64,000 bases of DNA, from positions 62,001 through 126,000 of the forward strand of contig JBCAML010000013.1 of NCBI GenBank assembly GCA_038503075.1. Reading direction: 5' to 3'. The notes under the pieces were generated by a model. It saw only the letters and a program-made list of their open reading frames with translations, was not told the origin of the DNA and made no database searches. The DNA comes from Gyromitra esculenta (Eukaryota > Ascomycota > Pezizomycetes > Pezizales > Discinaceae). Positions within the stretch are counted from its first letter, which is position 1. Every line of letters starts with the position of its first letter. The position numbers and the translations under genes were made by a program. Of the stretch, positions 35,501 through 46,332 are shown piece after piece.

Positions 35501-35696
35501 CAGTATTAATTATCGTGACTACGATATAGTTGTATGCGACGAAGTTTCTGAAACGCTTCAACAGCCGAATGTAGATAGTGATTTCGATCTGCTGGCATCC
35601 TATATTCCCATTGGTCATGAGCATGACTGGATTCAGCCTGACCCATGGGCGGACATGGACACACCTGCACCATTCAGCGATAGCAGACCGAGATAA
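32511..35696 (+). CDS. C2H2 zinc-finger family protein, paralog 2 (LGHxR family)
   Basis: Nine exons: 32511-32894, 32963-33022, 33102-33203, 33276-33359, 33444-34375, 34438-34694, 34793-35308, 35361-35456 and 35530-35696. Every phase closes, giving 865 residues. N-terminal motif FVHFLGHRRSEL (about 22-33) is followed by an acidic/Ser-rich stretch. The central block is SSWFQRYDDPFVPLTG (about 224-239). Finger 1 is CLYC (507-510) with H523 and H528. Finger 2 is C534, C537, H550 and C555 (C2HC). The phase-2 intron falls inside finger 1. Then comes a conserved block, PNMVSPKVLKFAEQIKGC ... GILFINGEKRYD. A Pro-rich linker leads to a helical module (LAKQLAALAEHAPHLLESAM) and a tail with VDSDFDLLASYIP, matched by VDSDSNILYLPPG in paralog 1. 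Predicted nuclear and DNA- or RNA-binding; no function is known to me. The start at 32511 gives the best match to paralog 1. Confidence 0.75.
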
Positions 35697-37566
35697 GCAA
35701 AAGTAGTGAGAAAAGAACTCCTTGGGATTGATAAACAATAACTCAACATCGTAGAATAAGAACTTGAATACGACAAGCGAATAACAACCTATCAATCCAG
35801 CTTCTGAAGAAAGCTGGATCGGTCACGCAAGACGATTCCAAGGTTCCGTCGACGAAACCAAGCAGACGCATCATATCAACTCGATGCCCCCCACCGTTTC
35901 TCTTGCCCCTACTATATTTTCATAGCGATTATCATGTTAGAGTATAAATACTGTGTCTTATAGTTTTGTTAGTAAAGCCAATCAAGTACCAATTAACGTC
36001 TGTGATATTTCTTATTCCAAACCTTCTCAAGAGATGTTCTAGCCCTCCTGAACCCTCACAATGGCCCTTCGCCATGAAGCATACGATATTCCCTACTCGT
36101 TCACGTTATTATCATCCCCTACTGCGCAAGTAGGGCTAGGCACGGTACTACTGCTTATCATAAATTAAGATTTAGTTGACAACTAGTAAGATTTTCTATA
36201 TCTTTTACCCTAGAGGACCAAGTAGATGGTATCAAGACCTAACCCAGCTTGTAATTGCGCAAGCCTGAGTGAAAGAGATGTCTGTGCGGAGGGTTGTCAG
36301 ATATCTGCTGCGAGTGGCACTAGGGAGGGATTTTCTGTAATAAGTATAAACAAGGGCTTTATAATCTAGATCTAGAATTTCAATCCTTTATAATGTCTTC
36401 GGAAAGTTCCTGATTCTGTGACGGCCGAGCACGGGACAGTTAGGTCAATGATCCAATCGACGAAGTTTGGGATATCACCCCGATTCCACTATGACTGAAG
36501 ATCAGTGATTTAAAGAAAGCTACGCACTCTTATTTTATGTCGAAATAAATTCTCGCGAAACATTAATATAAGTGGCTAGTACTTCCAATGTGGTGGTACA
36601 GGCACGAGGAATTGTTCCCGCGGTGAGTATTGGGATAAATAAATGTCTTAGTATGTAGTGTTGAGTGCATGAGATATATATCTTTCTTAATATATAGTAA
36701 TCTGGCCTGTAATAAGGGTTAAACCATGGCTATATACTTGACCGGTGACTAAAGCAGCTCCTGCATAGCCCGTATACCCGCCTAATAATCCAGACCCTTG
36801 AAAAATCGAACGATTGAGAAGTGAAAGAGAAAACTATGAACATAAGAAGCTACTGCATCTGGCAGTCTTAGAAAGCTTAAGACCAAATATATGGCCCAGC
36901 TCCGTAGTCGTTCAGAGGGTAGTGTTACGTGACTTGCGTAGGGAAATTTTTCGATCTTTTTTTGCCGTACGCTGTCAAGTCGTTTCTGGGGGTGACGAAA
37001 CTGGGGGTGCGATGAATTCCCTAAAAAGTCGGGAACTAAGATCAGTGAAATCAATGTTCATCCCTTTTCGAGTTATCGAGGGAATTCTATTGACTCTCCT
37101 TAGACACTACCAGCTTTTTCGTGTTTTTTTGTTCGCGTTCTGTTTTTTTTGGGTGAGATTCGTCACACCCCCAATTTCATCACACCCCCAGTAACGATTC
37201 TACGTTCAATGCCGCATCGGGCTTAGCGAGCTGTGAGTGATCGAGTGATATTTCATGATACTCTCTCGAGCAGACGCTCATTGTATTTGGCAGAATTTAT
37301 TCTTCCCCACGTATCCTCTCTGTCTTTCATCGTGATTTTCGGGGGCTCCTCGAGCACTAGTGAAAATTTCTTTTCTATATATGGGTATCCACCCTTCCGT
37401 CATTTTTTTCTCTATAACCTCCGTGCCTATGCGAAACAAACGACCAACCGATATGCAGCATCAGGGAACAACAAACAGAACTTCCTCTGTAAGGAAACCA
37501 ACAAAAAAAAAAGAAATCTCTGGTATGTAGAGCTATGGAGTGTGGCATCGAACTAAAAAGGACAGT
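35697..37566. other. intergenic region with MITE
   Basis: 1.9 kb between zinc-finger paralog 2 and the 3' end of the inositol monophosphatase gene. The only element recognised is MITE family 1 copy 2. Confidence 0.55.
36976..37202. mobile_element. MITE family 1, copy 2
   Basis: About 227 bp. The left arm reads AAGTCGTTTCTGGGGGTGA. The right arm reverse complement reads TAGAATCGTTACTGGGGGTG. The interior matches copy 1 throughout, with scattered substitutions and small indels. Confidence 0.85.
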
Positions 37567-38800
37567 TTAAATGCTGTAATCATACCCTCCCTCAGGAACG
37601 ATGCTCCAAAACTCTTCGACGATCTCCTTTTGTCCCTTCGGTGCCGCACGAACAGCCATGTATCTACGCCCGTCAACTGAAGGGGACCATCCGCCAGGGT
37701 TCGCATCAACGACAATTCCACCAGCCTCTGTGAGGATGAGCCAACCTGCGGCGACATCCCAGGCCCAACAACCGCCCTCCTGTCACACAACCAACAAGTT
37801 ACTTAGAGGTTTAGCGAGAGATCAAGTAGAGGTCATACCCAGTAGAGATCAATCTGCCCAGCGGCAACAGAACAGAAGTTCAACGCAGCAGATCCCATGC
37901 TCCTAAGAGAATGTACCATTTTCCCGCCTTCCTCAGGCCCGGCAGCGAGCTTAGCAAAGGTCTCATACTTAACGTTCCAATTGCGACCCTTCCGATCACT
38001 GCCCCATTCGATAGCTACAAGTGCTTTCGAAAGCCCCTCAAGTGGTGCCGGGTGTGTCTTGCGAGGTAGACGAATTTTGTATGGTGCAATGGTTTCACCG
38101 TTTGTGGGACGGATAGGTATACTAAGATAGGAACCTTGGTTCTTGATGGCAGTGTACCTAAAACACTAGATATTAAAGCGGATCATAGAGTCAGAGGAGA
38201 GGAAAAGAGGCTTACATGTGCGTAGTGTAAGGGTTATACACAACACCAACAACGGGAGACTTGTATACGCAGAGAGCTAGAGAGATACAAACATTTGGGA
38301 ACGTATGAACCTGTAATTTGTGAGCATACTAAGATAACTGAGGGAAAGGGTGGTATTACGAAATTGACAGTCCCATCAATGGGGTCACAGATGAAAGTGG
38401 GCTTGTCTGTGAGCGTCTTTCCGGGGACATAACTCTCCTCGCCAAGGAAACTACGATCGATCGTCAGACGAGATCATTTGAGGTGTAACAAGAGAATAAG
38501 GACAGGATTTTAGAATCAGAGATAGGAGAGCTATACTCATAGTTCGGATACTCCTCCTTGAGCTTCTTAAGGACAAATTTCTCGACAGCTTGATCTGTCT
38601 CGGTGACTAAGTCCGCAGCTATATTCCAGAAATAAGTCACACTTTTACTAGTAATGTTTGTGAGCAGGGGAGAGCTTACAATTCTTCTTTGTCGAAGTAG
38701 TGCTGATCAACGGATTGGCGTTGGTGATCATCTCACCGGCCTGGCGAGCAATTTCGACCAGCAGGTCGTGCACTTTTTGGTGATTCACTTCGTTGGCCAT
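37567..38800 (-). CDS. inositol monophosphatase (IMPase/QutG-like)
   Basis: Six exons on the minus strand, 38680-38800, 38537-38618, 38360-38450, 38216-38310, 37839-38157 and 37567-37779, with consistent phases, give 306 residues. All metal-dependent phosphatase motifs are present. DLVTETDQAVEKF is followed by FLGEES (metal-binding Glu). FICDPIDGTVNFVH is the DPIDGT signature. EGGCWAWDVAAGWLILTEAGG is the WD-AG signature near the C-terminus. The enzyme hydrolyses myo-inositol monophosphates to inositol with Mg2+ in the cytosol, and some fungal members sit in quinate or inositol pathways. The frame is open upstream to 38902, so a 34-residue longer N-terminus is possible. I chose MANEVNHQKVHDLLVEIA because it matches the usual family start. 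Confidence 0.92.
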
Positions 38801-39952
38801 CTTGCGGATCTTTTGAGAACTAGTAGAGATGATCCGAAGCTTTAAATCTGCTAGACTGTACTCTTTGAACTTGATGAGCTGATGGCTACATAATACTGGC
38901 ATTTCGTGATAGAAGAGAGAAATTACTAAATAGAAATGGGGAGGGAGATAAGGATGGAGATGGGACTGAAACTTGAGATTGGATGCAGAGGGAAAAAAAT
39001 AACTGTTCCTAGAGATAAGAACAGACTTGGGCTGAGGGGAAGCTTACGATTCTGTCAAGATAGGAGAGCTTTGTAGCGGTTCTGAAACTGCTCAGTGATG
39101 ATGGCTTACAGTATTAATCGAGACACAATTGATCAAAAACGAAGCTCAAAATGGTGGTGGTGTCTGGTGATGTTTTAAAGCAAAGGGACATGGACGCGGG
39201 GTTTGTATCCTCAGGGGCAGTGTGCTGTTAGCGGGGTTGTTAGCGGGGTTGGTGGGGCCACTGAGCACTAGGCACTGGGTTCTCCGGATATACGTTATTC
39301 CGATCTCCTATTTGTTTAGAGTTGTCCCTGATGACACTTGATGTCCTTCGGTTATCGGCAAAACAAGATGGAATCGGATATTCTCCTCGTCATATTTAAA
39401 ATATCACACACCTGGGCCTGTTCTCAACTCTTAAACGGCAGTTCTGGGCTTCCATCAGCGGCCAGCTCACGTCGTCGTACGTTGCCCGCACGCAATTGAC
39501 GTAACTTCGCATTCTCAATGCAGGAGCTCAACCCGCAATTGCATGCACCTGCGAGACATCGTCACTCGTGCTGAGATACCTACCTATGGGTCCTACATCT
39601 ATCCTATGTTCTATCAAATACACGTTGTCTCAACCCCGGCATTCACACCGTTTTATGCCACACAACGGCAATAAATAAATACACATGTATTCACATATCT
39701 AGCTTCGGTGAATTAAGCTCCGGATAAAGTACCCCAGCTGTGGGCTTTGACACGGTGTGTGCTGTCAACCCGGGTTTCTACTCGTATCTCAGGCTAGTTT
39801 GAAAAAAAATAGCTGCATTTGATGCGGACATCTGGCAGTTCAGTATAACTGCACTTTTATGTTACTTTCAAGATGCCTGAAGTCACTTTCCGATACGGCT
39901 AGATAAGGAAATCCGCTATAACGAACTGGACTAGATTCCGTCGTGTGGGGCG
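38801..39952. other. divergent promoter region (IMPase / DNMT1-RFD gene)
   Basis: 1.15 kb between head-to-head genes. Apart from a duplicated GTTAGCGGGGTTG unit near 39225-39255, no structure was recognised. Confidence 0.5.
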
Positions 39953-41938
39953 ATGGTAACCCTAACCTCGCACCAACGACACGGCATCTTACAACCGCGA
40001 CCCCCGAATACCCTAACACCCCTCACGTACTGTATCCTCACCGCCAATCGACCTCTACGGATACTTCCCGCCCCCAGTCCCCAGCCTCTTGCCATGTTGG
40101 AAATCTACGCGTTTTTTCCTTTTGATGATAAAAAGGATCAGGAGGAATGGCCACTGCTGGAGCTTACCGATGCAACCGTGTTCACGTACAAACGGGCCGG
40201 TCCCGCAGAACTCGAAGACCTCTTAGACGTGCAGGATCGCGGACCATTTCGAATTGAGGGGAACTTATCACCAATTTCCGATGAACTCAACAGCATCATA
40301 CGCACTAAAAACCCTGCTAAACTATACGAGGAGCCTCTGGTTATCACACAGGTAATGATGTACAGCATAGAACAATTCGAGGATGGGGGAGTCAAGATCT
40401 GGGCCCTGGGGAAATGCGGCTGGTATTCGATTATCCCGTCTCAAAATTACCAGCCTACTTTTAGGGAGATGGTCGAGAAGGGTAAGCTATGGCTGTTCCT
40501 TCAAGACAAATACTGCGACAGTTATTCGGGAAAGGGCAATAATATCAAGGGGACGACCGGGGATCTATATTCAGAGTACATAAAACTGGATCCAAGCATT
40601 TCGAGCACACTTGCCGCTTCCCAATTGTTTGAAAAGCATCATCGATACTTGTTGTTCGAAATGTGTGGTGTTCGAGCAGATACCGACATGTGGCCACGGA
40701 CGCCACTTTTCCGGCATTTTGCATCAAAACACGCTGCGGAGCTCAAAGCAATTAGACGATCAATGGCCTGCGCGAAAGATCGAATAGACAACCCTGTCCC
40801 GGTGAAGAAAGAGGCTTCACCTACTCCTTCGCCGACTCCACCACCTCGTGAATTACCACTTCCTTCATCGAGGAGGCCGAAAGTGCATAATCGATCATCC
40901 AGCTATATCCTCTTCAAGATGTTTTATGATTACGTTGAAGGGAACGCTGTGAAGCCCAACAAAGTCACAAAAGACTTGATAGTTCAATTCTTTAACGAGA
41001 GCTTTGTTTTCAACTCTTACCAGTCTGCCACCGCAAACGTACATGCTAGGGCGGAAAAGTTTCTTAGTATCATGGAGTACCCTCCTCCCGCCATGTTATA
41101 TGATTGGATCAAAACCCCTGCCTATAAAGAGCTTGGATTTGTCAGAACATCAGAGAACGATGCATTATTACGACAAGAAAAATTGATCTCGAGATTATCG
41201 GTAGAGGCGGATAGTAACGAGGATGATAGCGATGAGGACGACAACGAAGTAGGAAAGTCTATCGGTGCTGTAGCGCCTATTTTCTTAAGATCACCAGTAA
41301 AGCGTTCAGGCACAGGGAAAGGTAAATCACCCGGTCGTGTCCCTGCCCGACTTCAAGCCTCCAGTTCATCGAAGACAAACGATAGCAACGGCGACGACCC
41401 CATACTCGAGGACACCCCCGTGGCAATAGCGGTGAAACAAAAGCGTGTACTTGAAGAATTCCTCTCCCCCGGAGGTGCCTCTAAACGGCCGCGCACGCGT
41501 ACCACCATTGTTAACGAATCCTCTGTTCGTTCCTCTCCTCCGCCATCAACCTCTAACTTACGACTCGGTTCAAACAAGACCCCACTTTCCGTTACGTGTC
41601 CCCAAACCACATGCACGAACCGTCCAGGTGGACACTGGCAATGTGAAATATCTGGGTGTAATCTTTCCATCCTAGACGCCGGCACTGCCGAGAACCTGCA
41701 GCTCATTGAGCAACATTATGCGGAACATGCCAAGATCATTAAGCAAGCTATTGACGCTATTGGTGGTGGAGAAATCTTGCCCAGTAGGCCAAGACACCAT
41801 GTGGATAATCTACTGGCAAAGATTGAACGTATGGCGAAAACATGGGCGATTTCGAAGCCAACACCGCTCACACCTCTGGAATTAGGCTTTCCTGGGTCCA
41901 CATCTACACCAGCCTCCAGGACCTCGAATAGCGAGTAG
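39953..41938 (+). CDS. DNMT1-RFD (replication-foci domain) protein
   Basis: A single exon of 661 residues. The N-terminal third contains PPNTLTPLTYCILTANRPLR, then EEWPLLELTDATV and a run ending GPFRIEGNLS. ALGKCGWYSIIPSQNYQPTF and KGKLWLFLQDKY follow (about 150-185). These are the features I associate with the fungal DNMT1 replication-foci domain, a reader-type module that in animal DNMT1 targets the enzyme to replicating chromatin. A Pro/Ser linker, an acidic stretch (DSNEDDSDEDD) and a C-terminal Cys/His motif (C549, C554, C562, C567 then His residues) follow. No methyltransferase motifs (PCQ, ENV) are seen, so this is not a methylase. Residues from 48 (MLEIY) could be an alternative start, but the upstream part matches the family. 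Likely a nuclear chromatin-associated factor. Confidence 0.75.
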   Translation: MVTLTSHQRHGILQPRPPNTLTPLTYCILTANRPLRILPAPSPQPLAMLEIYAFFPFDDKKDQEEWPLLELTDATVFTYKRAGPAELEDLLDVQDRGPFRIEGNLSPISDELNSIIRTKNPAKLYEEPLVITQVMMYSIEQFEDGGVKIWALGKCGWYSIIPSQNYQPTFREMVEKGKLWLFLQDKYCDSYSGKGNNIKGTTGDLYSEYIKLDPSISSTLAASQLFEKHHRYLLFEMCGVRADTDMWPRTPLFRHFASKHAAELKAIRRSMACAKDRIDNPVPVKKEASPTPSPTPPPRELPLPSSRRPKVHNRSSSYILFKMFYDYVEGNAVKPNKVTKDLIVQFFNESFVFNSYQSATANVHARAEKFLSIMEYPPPAMLYDWIKTPAYKELGFVRTSENDALLRQEKLISRLSVEADSNEDDSDEDDNEVGKSIGAVAPIFLRSPVKRSGTGKGKSPGRVPARLQASSSSKTNDSNGDDPILEDTPVAIAVKQKRVLEEFLSPGGASKRPRTRTTIVNESSVRSSPPPSTSNLRLGSNKTPLSVTCPQTTCTNRPGGHWQCEISGCNLSILDAGTAENLQLIEQHYAEHAKIIKQAIDAIGGGEILPSRPRHHVDNLLAKIERMAKTWAISKPTPLTPLELGFPGSTSTPASRTSNSE

Positions 41939-42935
41939 TTTGTGGATACCTCTAACAGTAATCTATCTCCAGTCGTAGAATGAAACAATCCGAAACCTAT
42001 GGAGGATTAGAAGTAAAAGAGTTAGGCGTGCCACAAATACACAGAATTCTATAGCCAAAAGCTAATTGGCACGAAGGGTGTGGGGGGCGTGGGGGGCGAA
42101 TTTCCCGGGGAGGTGGGGTTAGGAAAACTTTGAGAGATTTTTAGGTTAAAGATTTGTTATTCCGAGATTTTGAAGGAGGGGTTCTCTATTTCCTTTTTCC
42201 TTTTTTTAATGGAAGGTTTCAAGTTGGCGTGTGGAGCAGCTTTTTTTTCTTTTTCTTCATATGGGGCGTTGTGGGTATTCATTTATTCATTTATTCATTT
42301 ATCATCGCCACAGGATTGTTATTACTTTAGGTTTATGCCTAAGGAAGAAACCTATTATCTAACTCTCAATCACTAGATCCAGCTTTCCAATTGCGATGGC
42401 ACTGTTCGCCCTCTAGGGTGCTCTAGTGAGATCCCGATGACGTCAAACCCTAACCTCGATACTACATGTAGTTGTTTTAGCACTCGGACCGGGTCCCGCG
42501 GGCGTCTAAAAGCAATAAGGATGCATGCAAAGAACGCCTGCAAAACACCCTAAAACGCATTGTAATGTGCGCACCTGCTGGTGTAATACATGTAGTTCAA
42601 GATCCAATTCAATAATTGAGGATGAAAAGCGATCATTGTCGTATCGTATCTCAAAACCAGCGTAGGGGAATTGATATCTGACACAACACAAATAAAGTTT
42701 CCAGAACCGCAGGGGTTCCAGATTTGATTGCATGCAATTACAGATCAATCGGTACCGGTACCGTTGTTGCCGAGGCTTTTCTCCCCCGCAAAACATATCC
42801 GGGAGATCCCTTCGGATGACACCATTTCTGCTTTGGTCCGCGTGATAAGCCTCGGCCCAGGCACAGGATCCAACCATCAACCCTCCCCAAAAGCAACCCA
42901 ACCTCATCTCTTAGATCCTGTGTCTGTATCTCACG
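41939..42935. other. intergenic region
   Basis: Holds the 3' region of the RFD gene, a G-rich patch near 42080-42120, a TTCATTTA microsatellite and the upstream region of the oxidoreductase. No gene. Confidence 0.5.
42277..42302. repeat. ATTCATTT microsatellite, three units
   Basis: Three tandem ATTCATTT units. Confidence 0.85.
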
Positions 42936-44131
42936 ATGAAGGCCATCACAATCGAAAAAGCCGACGGCAAGCCCGGTCAGGTTTACTATCCGTTCGCATT
43001 CCCCCGTTGCTCCCAATTTGTGGCCTCACCCGCTGACCAATCCATTAGACTTAAGCTCCTCGACATTCCCCAACCAGAACCACAACCCACTGAAGTAAAA
43101 GTAAAGCTTCTCGCTGCAGCCCTAAACCACCGTGACCACTTTATCCGTCAGCATCTTTACCCAGGTATCTCCTTCGCCAATATCCCCCTCCTCGCCGACG
43201 GTGTAGGAATTATCATTTCCACTGGTTCCTCCGTGCCCCAGCACTGGCTAGGCAAACGTGTAGTCCTCGCCCCTGGACGTGGCTGGCAAGACAGCCCTGA
43301 TGGACCCGAAGAGGGCTCTTACGGTATCCTAGGAGGAACTAAACATGCCCCAAACGGCACACTACAAGAGTATATCTGCGTCCCCGTATCTGAAGTCGAA
43401 GAGGCACCGCTGCATCTCGATGCTATCGAGGCTGCAGCATTGCCCCTTTGTGGATTAACTGCATTTCGTGCAGTATTCACGAAGGCAAAGGTTCAGGCTA
43501 GACAAAATATCCTGATTACTGGTATCGGTGGGGGTGTTGCGCTACAGGCGCTGGCGTTCTGCGCAGCGGCCGGAGCATTGGTTTTCGTCACGAGTGGTTC
43601 TGAGCAGAAACTGAAAGCTGCGAAGGAGCTGGGGGCGAGTGCTGGGGTGAACTATAAGAGTGAGGGGTGGGAAAAGGGGTTGAAGGGGTTGCTGCCGAAG
43701 AGTAGACCGTATTTGGATGCGGTTATTGATGGCGCTGGAGGTGATATTGCTGGTGAGTGCGGTACTCGATGAGGAGCCTTTCAATATCCCGATATCTAAT
43801 TTGTACTTTGGATATAGCACGGACCGTTCCTCTTCTTAAAACGGGTGGTAGAATTGTATCTTATGGGATGACGCTCGGCCCACAAACACCATTCCCTATG
43901 CAGGCTGTTCTGAAAAATATTGAAATGCTGGGCTCGACGATGGGTTCCAGAAAAGAGTTTGGGGATATGGTTGAACTCGTACGGGATAAGCAACTTCGGA
44001 CTGTTATTTCACGTGTTGCAGACGGGATTTCCATCGAGAGCATTGAGCCGCTATTTGAAGATCTAAAAGCGGGGAGGCAGTTTGGGAAGCTGGTGGTCAT
44101 GATTGCAAATGGAGAGGGTGCTAAGCTGTAA
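42936..44131 (+). CDS. zinc-type alcohol dehydrogenase-like / quinone oxidoreductase (MDR superfamily)
   Basis: Three exons, 42936-42991, 43049-43752 and 43818-44131, give 357 residues. Splicing the 57-nt first intron (donor GTTCGC) restores DGKPGQVYYPLKLLDIPQPEP, the usual family sequence. The GroES-like domain carries AALNHRDHFIRQHLYPG and LLADGVGII. The Rossmann domain carries ILITGIGGGVALQALAFCAAAG, and the later part has GGRIVSYGMTLG and GRQFGKLVV. The set matches YogA-like NADPH-dependent oxidoreductases. The structural-zinc cysteine cluster of true alcohol dehydrogenases is absent. It probably reduces quinones or enones in the cytosol or mitochondrion. The first intron is a multiple of three with no stop, so retention would add 19 residues in frame. 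Confidence 0.88.
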
Positions 44132-45406
44132 TCCTCAAGCTTGGAATGGAAACAAATTAGTGAAGATTTCTGGTATTAGGGTAATATGATTAGCTAGAAC
44201 ATCTTATTCTAACTTATGCAGAGGGAGCGGTTTTGTAATTTTGGACTTGCGATATTTTACAGTGACTTATTGGTGGTTTACTAGTTTTTGAAATTTATTG
44301 TATTTCAGTATTGAGAAAGGAACTGGAAGCAGTATATCCTCTTTCAATAGATGGAGAGATTCCTCCGTGGCCAATCATCCCAGAAATCTTTCTCAACAAA
44401 TAACTTATTAGTGCAAGGGGATCAGCATGCTAGAGCGTAGTAGTCTATCGACAACACCAAGCTCAGTCCTGTAGCTATACCAGCGAAACAAAACTAAAAG
44501 CGTAATCCCTTATCTTCATATTGAAAGCTCGCGTGGTTAATATCTTAAGTTGTAGTTACATGCAGTAATTCCGAGCGACTCGTAGTGTACACTTTTGTGT
44601 TTTAAAGAGCAAAATCTCTCATAACGAGACGTGCAAGCTTGTTGGATATATCGTATATATCTATAGGCTTCCTAGGGTTCACGTCCTCCGACGGGATACC
44701 GGTTCGGTTAGAAGTCTTAGCTACTATAGGGGTTGCTCGAGCCGATCTATTCGGCGCCCAAAGAACCTCCTATAGCCCGGCTTGTATGGCTTTACAGAGA
44801 GTATATATATAGGGGTCCTACGCCCGTTCTTTGGTCCTCTTCTCTCTTCTCTTCTTTACCGCGTTGCGCAGATCCAATATATATTCATTCCATTCAACAG
44901 AGCTCTAGAATATGAGAAAGGAGATGAGAAATATGGGGCTATATTATTTTATGTATTGTCATAGCTTTAGTGCTAGTTACGATTAATGGGTTAAACAGAA
45001 AAGAAAAAAAAGCTCTAGACGAATTCATCGAGTGACATTTCATGATTAATTATCAGCCATTCCATAGTGGCCGAGACTGTAACGGTAGCTAACAGGATTT
45101 CGTGATATGAAATATTTTGGTTTTTGGTTTAAATTAGGTATTTTCTTCTCCCTAGGTTACTCCTAGAATATATAGGTAGACAGAAAGTTGCTCAATTGCA
45201 AAAATATTTATAGCTACGCGTAGAAATGCCGTAGCGAGAGCATGTGTACTTCTCTAGGAGCTCTTATGGATCTATGAATGATAACACGGGAGCTTTTAAT
45301 TGATCTTAGGAAAAGTCCCAAGTTTGACTCGAGTGACACTTGATGATCAAGCGTAATGAAACTAATCCACTAAGCATATCAAGCCCATAACTACATGCAT
45401 AGGGTG

Positions 45407-45887
45407 TATGGTTCGGGTGCTCTTAGATGTCGACCAATAAAATTGGCATGTGGAACGCCTTTGTCTTACAAAGTATGCCAAGTTTTAATCCATGTATGCC
45501 AAACCCCAGGCTGCTTTTCTACAGAAATCTTCAACCTAAATATATCCACCACCAGTACTTCTCAAGAGATATCCCTGCATATGTGAACTTCCCATGGGTT
45601 TGGGTATTTAATTCAATTTTTCAATGTAATATTTAGCAAAAACATCCTTTGCGCATACCTAGTCACGCCTAGGGTATCACTCAGAACGGTTCCACTTTCC
45701 CTCTTTTACAGCCAAAGATTGGGTTTTATTCCACAACAACCACTCATCGCTGTGCTCTATAAAAACTTGGAAAGCTTTATTACTATACTAAAAGGCTTTG
45801 CAAATTTTCTTGGGCTGCCTAGATGTCTGTGGGAGTCGGAATTTCGGCCTAAAATCGAGGTCGACATCCAAGCGCACCCGAACCATA
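45407..45887. mobile_element. MITE family 2, copy C
   Basis: The 481-bp element begins TATGGTTCGGGTGCTCTTAG. Its right end reverse complement reads TATGGTTCGGGTGCGCTTGG, with arms alike over about 30 bp. It contains GATGTCGACCAAT and ATGTGGAACGCCTTTGTC, as in copies A and B, and is within 1 bp of copy A in length. Confidence 0.88.
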
Positions 45888-46002
45888 GCGCAGTTTAGAA
45901 TAGATCATCTCCCTTGACGAATTAAGATAATAGAAGCTAGGTTGAGAATAAGCCACTCTACTACTAGCTAGTTATGATATAGTCGCCTAGCTAATAGCTG
46001 AG

Positions 46003-46237
46003 TACAGTTGTGGTCGTTTAATGAGGAGACAACAATAAAGCCATGCCCTAACAATATAGACAATTTCTCCACGCTCATGACAGAATTCAGAAAAACACAT
46101 GGAATAGAGACATGTGTTTGTATTTCTACTTATTTCTCTTATTTCTATATCTGAACTTCATAGTGCGCATGGAGAAATTGGCCATATTTCTGGGCGTTGC
46201 GTTGCAGCTGTCACCCCATTAAACGACTACTACTGTA
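46003..46237. mobile_element. TA-ended MITE with about 80-bp inverted repeats
   Basis: The left arm is TACAGTTGTGGTCGTTTAAT. The right arm reverse complement is TACAGTAGTAGTCGTTTAAT. Similarity continues, with gaps, to CAATTTCTCCAYGC about 80 bp in. 235 bp long, non-coding. Confidence 0.82.
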
Positions 46238-46294
46238 CATTACTGAAGTGACCTCTACTACTAGGCTTGAGAATTGAGATCAATGGGCCAAGCA

Positions 46295-46332
46295 CTAGCA
46301 ATTTTGATGTATCATGCATTCAAAATTGCTAG
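46295..46332. repeat. perfect short palindrome (14-bp stem)
   Basis: CTAGCAATTTTGAT and its inverted partner TCAAAATTGCTAG are separated by about ten bases. It lies 58 bp after the element ending at 46237. Confidence 0.8.
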
